Source: a bacterium
GTDB lineage: Bacteria; Actinomycetota; Acidimicrobiia; Acidimicrobiales; CATQHL01
DNA length: 5,128 bases
Reading direction: 5' to 3'
Assembly: GCA_026713745.1 (NCBI GenBank)
Contig: JAPONU010000465.1
Coordinates: 1-5,128, forward strand
The notes under the pieces are model-generated. The model was not told the origin of the DNA. It made no database searches and saw only the letters and a program-made list of their open reading frames with translations. The translations under genes were made by a program, and so were the position numbers. This document shows positions 1 to 4,798 of the stretch, one piece after another (within the stretch, counting starts at the first letter, position 1; each line of letters starts with the position of its first letter).

Positions 1-955
1 CAGCGACGACGTGCGGGATCGCGTTGCCCAGCACGGCCATGGTGGTGGCCTGGGGGTTGAAGCCGGGTCGGACCACCGCGTGCAGGTCGGGGTCGCCGAT
101 GACGTTGTAGGAGTCCTCGGGGGCCAGGCCGATGGAGGCCAGGTCCACGTGGCCGAGGAATGTGGCCCGGAACCACGGCTCGTCGCCGTCGTCGGTATAG
201 CCCGAGGTGACCTGCTCGAAGCCGGCCGACTGACCCGGCCCGATGGGCACCGCCACGCTGTCGATGGCTCCCGGCGCCGGAATCGGGTCGATGGTCTCGG
301 TGAAGCGCTCCACTGTCCGGCCGAAGCGTCGGGCGAAGGTGCGCATGGTGTGGGGGTAGCCGATGTGGCCGTAGATGCGGCCGGCCGCCACCCCGGCGGC
401 GTGGTCGTCGGGCTCGAAGCCCAACCCCAGGCGCCGCTGCACGGTGCCGCTGAAGCGCGAGAGGTCGACCACCCGCCGCACCTCGATGCGGTCGACCCGA
501 GCGGCGGCGGAGGTCAGCGCCAAGCCCAGCACCTCGTAGATGTAGCCGGGGTTGGCGCCGGCGCCCATGACGGTGACGCCGGCCTGCCGGGCGGCGGCGT
601 CGATGTCGGCGGAGAAGCCGGGGTCGATGGCCCAGGCGTAGCCCATCTCCTCGGCGGTGCACATGACGTTCAGCCCGGCGTCCACTCCCGCGGCGATGTC
701 GTCGGCCACCTCGGCGATGAACGAGGTGGTGGCGATCAGCAGCACGTCGGCGGGAGTGGCGAGAGCCGTCTCCCGGTCGGTCACCGTCACGCCGACGGGC
801 TCCCCGCCGGCCAGTTCGCCGATGTCGGATCCGCGCAGGGCGGGATTGCGGCTGTAGGCCGCCACCACGTCCCCGCCCTGCCGCGAAAGGACCAAGCGGG
901 CGACGTTCCGCCCGACGCTGCCAACGCCGCACAGGACCAGTCGAATCTCACTCAT
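1..955 (-). CDS. Dihydrodipicolinate-reductase-like / 2,4-diaminopentanoate-dehydrogenase-like oxidoreductase (3' end outside window)
   Basis: I translated this strand by hand. It is open from the ATG at 955 to the left edge, 318 codons with no stop. The product begins MSEIRLVLCGVGSVGRNVAR, a Rossmann nucleotide-binding start with GxGxxG at residues 10-15. A DVLLIATTSF strand follows at 70-79, then a GAGANPGYIYE segment at 131-141, typical of the dihydrodipicolinate-reductase-like group that includes 2,4-diaminopentanoate dehydrogenases. Such enzymes are cytosolic NAD(P)-dependent oxidoreductases acting on small amino-acid-like substrates. The residues after the second strand (Y34-S35-R36) lack the acidic residue usual for NAD, which may favour NADP. 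Relatives are about 340-360 aa from memory, so only a short C-terminal part should be missing. The start is fixed by a strong ribosome site. It is divergent from the methylase operon and probably unrelated to it. The exact substrate cannot be told. Confidence 0.85.
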   Translation of the reverse strand, partial: MSEIRLVLCGVGSVGRNVARLVLSRQGGDVVAAYSRNPALRGSDIGELAGGEPVGVTVTDRETALATPADVLLIATTSFIAEVADDIAAGVDAGLNVMCTAEEMGYAWAIDPGFSADIDAAARQAGVTVMGAGANPGYIYEVLGLALTSAAARVDRIEVRRVVDLSRFSGTVQRRLGLGFEPDDHAAGVAAGRIYGHIGYPHTMRTFARRFGRTVERFTETIDPIPAPGAIDSVAVPIGPGQSAGFEQVTSGYTDDGDEPWFRATFLGHVDLASIGLAPEDSYNVIGDPDLHAVVRPGFNPQATTMAVLGNAIPHVVA

Positions 956-958
956 CGG

Positions 959-966
959 TCACCTCC
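959..966 (-). promoter_or_regulatory. Ribosome binding site of the oxidoreductase
   Basis: Read on the minus strand this is GGAGGTGA, a near-perfect complement to the 3' end of 16S rRNA. Its GGAGG core lies six bases before the ATG at 955, which decides the start of that gene. Confidence 0.8.
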
Positions 967-1114
967 GCCGGCCCTGCGAAATCCACCGCCGACCGTGCCG
1001 TTGTCCCCTCGGATTCCCCAAGACTGTCACACTGCTCGTGTAGGTTGCACACAGGTGTTGACCGGGAGGTTTTCCGCAGTTCGCCACGGTTGACCAGCAC
1101 TTCGGGACTGTTTC

Positions 1115-1119
1115 GGAGG
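1115..1119 (+). promoter_or_regulatory. Ribosome binding site of the DNA methyltransferase gene
   Basis: GGAGG ends four bases before the GTG at 1124. The spacing is slightly short but usable. It supports the GTG start over the next in-frame ATG (codon 61), which would cut into the methylase domain. An in-frame GTG at 1175 (codon 18) is an alternative without a clear GGAGG. Confidence 0.6.
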
Positions 1120-1123
1120 CGGC

Positions 1124-2581
1124 GTGAGCAGACCAGAACGGCGGCGTGAGAGTACCGCCACGTCCAACTTCGGGGTGGGACGGCGTGAGGCCCACGACTC
1201 CTCAGCCTTCTACAGCCGCTTCCCTGTGCCGGAGATCAGCGAGGACTCCGAGGTGGTCCGGCCCATTTGCGTCGACCGGATCTGGGTGGGTGACTCCCGC
1301 GACATGGACCGCTACGGCGAAATAGCGGACTCGTCGGTGGCGCTCGTCGTCACGTCGCCCCCGTACTACGCCGGCAAGGAGTACGAGGAGGCGATCGGCG
1401 AGGGTCACATTCCCGCCGGCTACATCGACTACCTGGACATGCTGCACGACGTCTTCGCCGAATGCGTCCGCAAGCTGGAGCCGGGCGGACGGATCGCGGT
1501 GAACGTCGCCAACCTGGGCCGCAGGCCGTACCGGTCACTGTCCGCCGACGTGATCGACATCCTGCAGAACCGCCTGAAGCTCCTGCTGCGTGGCGAGATC
1601 ATCTGGCAGAAGGCGCGCGGCGCGGGTGGCAGCTGCGCCTGGGGCTCGTTCCAGCGACCGGGCGCTCCGGTCCTGCGGGATCTCACCGAGCGGGTGGTGA
1701 TCGCCTCCAAGGGCCGCTTCGACCGAGCACGACGTGCGTCCGCGCGAGCGGCGGCCAACCTGCCCGCGGTGGGCTCCGCCACCGCCGACGAGTTCATGGA
1801 AGCGACGACCGACGTGTGGGAGATTCGCGCGGCGTCCGCCACCCGTGTCGGGCATCCCGCACCCTTCCCGGTCGAGTTGCCGCAGCGGCTGATCGACCTC
1901 TACACGTACCGGCACGATCTCGTTCTGGATCCGTTCGTGGGCGCGGGCACGACGGCTGTCGCCGCAGTGCGGACCGGCCGTCACTACGTCGGCTTCGACG
2001 CCGACGCCGGCTACGTCGACCTGGCTCGGCGGCGTATCGATGCCGAACTGGCCTCCAATGGGGCACACAACGGCTCGCGCCGCTGGGACGTCTCGGTCCC
2101 CCCGGTGCCCAACAGGGATCATTCCGGCATCGAGGACTTGCAGGTCCGCGCATTGCGAGAGGGCCGAAGCGCAAGCCAGATCGCCCGTCTCCTGATCCGC
2201 GAGGCAGGTTTCGGCGATATCAAGAGAGACGTACATTGTTGTGATGGAATTAAAATTAGTTTCACAGCACGCGGTCTCGCAGGAAAGGTGTGGCGCTTCG
2301 ACCTGTCGGGGGGATTCACGCAAGTCTCCCAACCCGGATTGAGAACGAACGAGTCGCTCTGGAGGGCCATCGGGAAGGCGACAGTGCTGCACCTCACCGA
2401 TCCAGCTCCTCTCGTCGTCCTCACCACCGGCCGGCCGGCGGCGGAAACCGCCGGTCACGAAGCGCTCGAGGCGGTGACCGGTCGCGGCCGGCCGATCACC
2501 GACGTCATCGACCTCGGCGAGCCGGGCGGCATCCCGCGGCTCGCCGCCCTCGCCGGAGGCCAATCCCGCAGCGATGAGTGA
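1124..2581 (+). CDS. Beta-class site-specific DNA methyltransferase (N4-cytosine or N6-adenine) with C-terminal extension domain
   Basis: This enzyme should transfer methyl from S-adenosylmethionine to an exocyclic amino group of cytosine or adenine in a specific DNA sequence. The catalytic motif IV, TSPPYY, is at residues 77-82 and precedes the cofactor motif I, LDPFVGAGTT, at 268-277. That order defines the beta class, with target recognition probably in the variable stretch between, about 130-240. HPAPFP at 244-249 resembles motif X, and GRHYVGFD at 285-292 fits motif II. SPPY is common in N4-cytosine enzymes but does not exclude adenine. Residues 1-45 look variable. The methylase ends near residue 310, and about 150 further residues (335-480) form an extra domain I do not recognise by name. 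It is the first gene of a three-gene operon, and its last 8 bases overlap the next gene. A stretch of unusually AT-rich codons lies at about 2217-2268. Confidence 0.93.
   Translation: MSRPERRRESTATSNFGVGRREAHDSSAFYSRFPVPEISEDSEVVRPICVDRIWVGDSRDMDRYGEIADSSVALVVTSPPYYAGKEYEEAIGEGHIPAGYIDYLDMLHDVFAECVRKLEPGGRIAVNVANLGRRPYRSLSADVIDILQNRLKLLLRGEIIWQKARGAGGSCAWGSFQRPGAPVLRDLTERVVIASKGRFDRARRASARAAANLPAVGSATADEFMEATTDVWEIRAASATRVGHPAPFPVELPQRLIDLYTYRHDLVLDPFVGAGTTAVAAVRTGRHYVGFDADAGYVDLARRRIDAELASNGAHNGSRRWDVSVPPVPNRDHSGIEDLQVRALREGRSASQIARLLIREAGFGDIKRDVHCCDGIKISFTARGLAGKVWRFDLSGGFTQVSQPGLRTNESLWRAIGKATVLHLTDPAPLVVLTTGRPAAETAGHEALEAVTGRGRPITDVIDLGEPGGIPRLAALAGGQSRSDE
2116..2560 (+). other. C-terminal extension domain of the methyltransferase (uncharacterised, alpha/beta)
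   Basis: Residues of roughly 332-479 follow the methylase core. Their pattern is: helix (SASQIARLLIREAGF, 349-363), a polar segment with D366, K368, D370 and the Cys pair C372-C373, strands (IKISFTA at 376-382, then KVWRFDLSG at 388-396), helix (ESLWRAIGKATVLH, 410-423), strand (PLVVLTTGRP, 429-438), and a last strand-like DVIDL (460-464). This alternation, with an acidic residue in a central strand and a helix then a hydrophobic strand after it, resembles the outline of restriction-endonuclease-like folds. No intact PD-(D/E)xK triad is visible, because S395 stands near where a lysine would be expected. Recognition, dimerisation or interaction with the downstream products are alternatives. 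Boundaries are approximate. Confidence 0.45.
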
Positions 2582-2930
2582 CCTGATCGACTGGCAGCGG
2601 GAACGCCCTCGGGTGGTGTACGCGCAGATCTATCAACGCGGCGATCCCGGCAGGATCCTGATCGCGGAGGACGAGGAGAGCGTCGGTCAGGCCATCGCCC
2701 TGCACGTGATTGCAAGGACATCGCCGCGCGAGCTGGGCTCGAGTGTCGGCGAGATTCGTAGCGCACTCCTGGAACGCCGTTGGGCGGACGCCGTCGTCGC
2801 TTGGATGAGCGCCACCGACCACGTTGTGGACTGCTACCCCGACGAGCCGGTCTGGGGATCCGCACCCGACGACCGGCCCATCGAATTCGAGCTCCAATTC
2901 ACGCCACTGTTCGAAGAGACAGGTGCCTGA
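2574..2930 (+). CDS. Small protein of unknown function, middle gene of the methyltransferase operon
   Basis: I do not recognise this 118-aa protein by name. It has no signal peptide, membrane segment or clear helix-turn-helix. It opens with MSDLIDWQRERPRVVYAQIY, likely a helix then a strand, followed by a second strand, GRILIAEDEE (26-35). A helical region comes next (SVGQAIALHVIARTS at 36-50, then GEIRSALLERRWADAVVAWMSAT at 59-81), and it ends in an acidic Pro-rich tail with a strand-like IEFELQFTPLFEE (103-115). The composition is acidic at the C-terminus, suggesting a soluble partner. The ATG overlaps the methylase stop by 8 bases; the nearest GGAGG (2555-2559) is 14 bases upstream, so translational coupling probably starts it. 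It overlaps the following gene by 8 bases too. A subunit, chaperone or regulator of its neighbours is plausible; none is shown. It is very likely a real gene given the tight packing. Confidence 0.8.
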   Translation: MSDLIDWQRERPRVVYAQIYQRGDPGRILIAEDEESVGQAIALHVIARTSPRELGSSVGEIRSALLERRWADAVVAWMSATDHVVDCYPDEPVWGSAPDDRPIEFELQFTPLFEETGA

Positions 2931-3990
2931 CGACCGGACGACCATCACCGAGTTGGCCACCGCGCTGGGGGTCACCGGGGCCGGTTCGCTGCGGGAGGCG
3001 TTGGCCGGGCGTCCCGGCAACCTGGACATCGAGGGCGAGTCCTGGGAGCGGCTCGAGCGGATCCTGGCCGCCGGCAAGCATGCGCGCATCGCCCTCGCAG
3101 CGTTCGCCAACGGGGCGTTCTTCGCCGGCCATCCGGCGGGCCTGGACGGGCGGACACCTCGGCTGATCGAGTGGAGCGGCGACAGGCGGATCCCCGGCGA
3201 TCAAGCCATTCCCGCCGACCTGCTCGTCGACCGGGTCTACATGATCAGTTGCAAGTACCTCTCGCAGATCCTGCACAACACCGCCCCGGCGCGGCTGTTC
3301 GAGGAGATCCTGGCCCCGTCCTCGCAGGCCAGACACCCCGACTGGTTCGCCGAGTTGGCGCCTCGCCAGCACCTGGCGCTGTATCGCGGCGCCCTGAAGC
3401 TGCTCGGCCTCGACGGCATGCCCGACACACCCGGCTGGCTGGACTCCACCCAGCGGGCACGGCTCCGGACCGCCTTCCGGACCCACGGCGGGCGCGGGAT
3501 GCCCGGCGAGCTGCGCAAGCCGTACGACGCCCTCATCGACGCCGTCAGCACGGTCTCGGCCGAACGCTGGCAGGAGGCGCTGCGGGAGCCGGCGCAGCAG
3601 GAGCGCGTGCTGTGGCGGCTGCTGCGCATCTACTCCTCGACCTACTACATCCTGGGCATCGACCGTCGGCGGACGATGCGGCTGCGGGTGATGACGCCGT
3701 GGGAGTGGCGGCAGGCCTTCGAGTTCAGGTCGTTGCGGGTCGAACCCGACGGGCGCGGCCAGCCACGGGTGAACTGGACGGCCCGCTACCGGGAGCGCGC
3801 CGGCGGGGAGCGGGGCGAGGTGCGCGGACATGTGGAGATCCGCTGGAGTCACCGGCCGTTCTGCGGCCCCCCGGAGGCGAAGATCTACCTGGACACCCGC
3901 CACGACGAGGTGCCGGGCTACGTCCCGCTGGACGGGCGCGCCGCCGACCCCGGACACGAGCAGCTGAGCTTCCCGCTGAACGGCGACTGA
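2923..3990 (+). CDS. Uncharacterised protein, candidate nuclease of the methyltransferase operon, with C-terminal clamp-binding-like tail
   Basis: This is the 355-aa third product. I chose the GTG at 2923, which overlaps the previous stop by 8 bases, the same geometry as the first junction; the upstream in-frame ATG at 2824 would lie deep inside gene two. Residues 8-50 (TITELATALGVTGAGSLREAL onward) are helical and DNA-binding-like. Next come IEW (E83), IPADL (D99), DRVYMISCKY (D103, S109-C110-K111) and a helix through LHNTAPARLFEEIL. Acidic residues before a hydrophobic strand ending in a lysine resemble a PD-(D/E)xK core, but Ser or Cys stands where Glu/Asp is usual. A helical middle (140-245) leads to a basic beta-rich C-terminal part with EIRWSHRPF (305-313) and PEAKIYLDT (317-325). 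After a flexible linker it ends EQLSFPLNGD. Operon position makes a restriction nuclease or target-recognition subunit likely, but this is inference. Confidence 0.85.
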   Translation: MPDDRTTITELATALGVTGAGSLREALAGRPGNLDIEGESWERLERILAAGKHARIALAAFANGAFFAGHPAGLDGRTPRLIEWSGDRRIPGDQAIPADLLVDRVYMISCKYLSQILHNTAPARLFEEILAPSSQARHPDWFAELAPRQHLALYRGALKLLGLDGMPDTPGWLDSTQRARLRTAFRTHGGRGMPGELRKPYDALIDAVSTVSAERWQEALREPAQQERVLWRLLRIYSSTYYILGIDRRRTMRLRVMTPWEWRQAFEFRSLRVEPDGRGQPRVNWTARYRERAGGERGEVRGHVEIRWSHRPFCGPPEAKIYLDTRHDEVPGYVPLDGRAADPGHEQLSFPLNGD

Positions 3991-3994
3991 GCCC
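3958..3994 (+). repeat. Direct repeat copy 1, last codons of the 355-aa gene
   Basis: These 37 bases encode the EQLSFPLNGD tail and stop codon, plus four bases beyond. They match 4033-4069 at 36 of 37 positions; the only difference is G3963 against A4038, a synonymous CAG/CAA change. Confidence 0.95.
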
Positions 3995-4032
3995 CGTAGC
4001 AGGGGTGCGCGTCGGTCACGGTGCCGTTGAGC

Positions 4033-4069
4033 GAGCAACTGAGCTTCCCGCTGAACGGCGACTGAGCCC
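4033..4069 (+). repeat. Direct repeat copy 2, duplicated 3' end of the 355-aa gene
   Basis: This copy lies exactly 75 bases (25 codons) after copy 1, so it stays in the same reading frame and again spells EQLSFPLNGD-stop. It has no start codon of its own nearby, and it lies behind the real stop (3988-3990) and an in-frame TAG (3997-3999). It is therefore probably a non-expressed fragment. It directly abuts the transposase remnant. Confidence 0.95.
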
Positions 4070-4289
4070 GGCGGTCCTTTTGGAGCGTGCGCGGGTACGT
4101 GGGGTCCCAGCGGTCGCGCCGGTCGATGGGTTTGGCGCGGATCAACGGGGTGATGGCGAGGGCGAGTTGGGCGGGTCGGTGCTGGGGGCGCCGGTCGGTG
4201 TTGCGGCGGGTTTGGCCGTAGTTCGACAGCTACGGGTTGGTGCGTTCGACGGGCTATCGCAGCCCCGATGGGGTGGCGGTTTTGCCCGG
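4070..4289 (-). pseudogene. Decayed C-terminal fragment of an IS5-like DDE transposase
   Basis: In one minus-strand frame this reads ATPSGLR-stop-PVERTNP-stop-LSNYGQTRRNTDRR, then HRPAQLALAITPLIRAKPIDRRDRWDP. From memory this matches the C-terminal part of actinobacterial IS5-like transposases, where the VER glutamate (codon 4245-4247) is the third catalytic acidic residue of the DDE triad and the block RRNTDRR...LAQLALAIT...AKxIDxRxRW is characteristic. Both stops (4254-4256 and 4230-4232) are TAG at positions where I would expect tryptophan (RWPVER and NSWLSN). The N-terminal two thirds, with the first two catalytic aspartates, are missing, and the 3' end is unclear because the frame runs on into the repeats. 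It is inactive. The exact IS name cannot be given. Confidence 0.75.
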
Positions 4290-4304
4290 CGAAGTCGACA
4301 CGGA

Positions 4305-4378
4305 CACTCTCGACACCGTGCTCGCTCGACACCGTGCTCGCTCGACACCGTGCTCGCTCATCACCGTGCTTACTCATC
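4305..4378. repeat. 16-base tandem repeat, about four and a half copies
   Basis: The unit CTCGCTCGACACCGTG is perfect at 4321-4336 and 4337-4352. It is degenerate at 4305-4320 (starts CACT), at 4353-4368 (CTCATC in place of CTCGAC) and, partially, at 4369-4378. Sixteen is not a multiple of three, so it does not encode a repeating peptide. It lies just outside the transposase remnant on its upstream side, and its reverse complement partly matches 4017-4037 on the other side. Confidence 0.92.
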
Positions 4379-4652
4379 GAGCCCCGCCGGAGAACTCCGC
4401 AGCACCGGTCGACTTCGGCGGTCGCTCAACAACATCGGTCCGAGTGGACCTGCCACTCTGAGTTGATTCGGCTCAACAATCCTGCGCACTTCGACCCCGC
4501 TCGACGAAGGCCGGGGTGGTGTGCGTCCGCCGGTCCGGATCGGGAGGCACTTGCTGTGAGTGTGTGCCGGGTCGGGGTGTGTTGCTCAGGTCCGGGTTGG
4601 GTCCAATGCGGGGAGATGCCGAACTCGCCGAGGCCGGCGGGGGTGGGGGGTT
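4379..4652. other. Gene-free stretch
   Basis: Apart from the hairpin above and two copies of GCTCAACAA (4471-4479 and 4424-4432), I see nothing I can name. The open frames crossing it on both strands lack family resemblance, have low-complexity Pro/Arg-rich composition and no good ribosome sites. It is most likely decayed mobile-element or intergenic DNA. Confidence 0.55.
4442..4458. other. Small perfect hairpin
   Basis: GAGTGG and CCACTC form a perfect 6-base stem around the 5-base loop ACCTG. No T-run follows on either strand, so it is not a standard intrinsic terminator. A second weak 5-base dyad (GTTGA at 4462-4466, TCAAC at 4473-4477) follows directly. It could be a piece of a mobile-element end or a factor-independent pause site; function unknown. 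Confidence 0.4.
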
Positions 4653-4727
4653 CAACAACGCAGGAACACCTACCCGGATTCGCGGCCGCGCAGCCCCCCT
4701 CGACCGCAGCCAGCCACCTACGGTGGT
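4653..4727. repeat. Tandem repeat copy A (75 bases)
   Basis: It starts CAACAACGCAG and ends with CCTCGACCGCAGCCAGCCACC plus a GGTGG element. The last 13 bases form the small dyad CCACC-TAC-GGTGG. It is followed without a gap by copy B. The 3' half is nearly identical between copies, and the middle has diverged with small deletions. Confidence 0.88.
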
Positions 4728-4798
4728 CAACAACGCAGAGGCACCCGCCCACGCTCGCGGCGCAGCCCCCTCGACCGCAGCCAGCCACCTGTGGTGTT
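4728..4798. repeat. Tandem repeat copy B (71 bases), ending at the HNH gene stop codon
   Basis: It shares CAACAACGCAG at its start and TCGACCGCAGCCAGCCACCT near its end with copy A, with the middle differing and four bases shorter. Its last base coincides with the final base of the HNH gene's TGA (minus strand, 4800-4798), so the repeat is the immediate 3' flank of that gene and would form part of its transcript's trailer. Confidence 0.88.

Larger units (their letters stand above)
956..1123. promoter_or_regulatory. Divergent intergenic region, presumed to hold promoters for both flanking transcripts
   Basis: The oxidoreductase (leftward) and the methylase operon (rightward) are transcribed away from this 168-base gap, so both promoters should lie here. 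The segment 1018-1080 is less GC-rich than its surroundings. The heptamer GTTGACC occurs at 1057-1063 and 1089-1095, 32 bases apart, and contains a -35-like TTGACC. I could not find a convincing -10 element at 16-18 bases from either copy. A short dyad ACAC-AG-GTGT lies at 1049-1058. No promoter or operator can be assigned with confidence; the call rests on gene layout. Confidence 0.4.

Noticed and set aside
11..1093. Long plus-strand open frame across the oxidoreductase gene
   Set aside because: It is the antisense shadow of the minus-strand Rossmann protein; its translation is Gly/Val/His-rich without any family resemblance.
1121..1190. Three copies of GGCGTGAG near the methylase start as a regulatory repeat
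   Set aside because: The copies are unevenly spaced, short and GC-rich, mostly inside the coding region; chance is a sufficient explanation.
2824..2922. Upstream ATG start for the 355-aa gene
   Set aside because: It would put 33 low-complexity residues inside gene two, while the GTG at 2923 repeats the 8-base overlap seen at the first junction.
3991..4006. Intrinsic terminator after the operon
   Set aside because: CCCC and GGGG around GTAGCA make only a 4-base stem, and no T-run follows.
2899..4377. 492-residue minus-strand open frame
   Set aside because: It lies antisense to the 355-aa gene and runs through the repeats and transposase remnant in a different frame. Its composition is low-complexity Pro/Arg/Gln and it results from high GC.
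4305..4378. CRISPR array
   Set aside because: The units are contiguous 16-mers with no spacers, and no Cas gene is present.
3171..4466. 431-residue plus-strand open frame overlapping the third operon gene
   Set aside because: It is a frame shadow rich in Arg/Ala/Pro, with no start signal, overlapping a gene that has coherent motifs.
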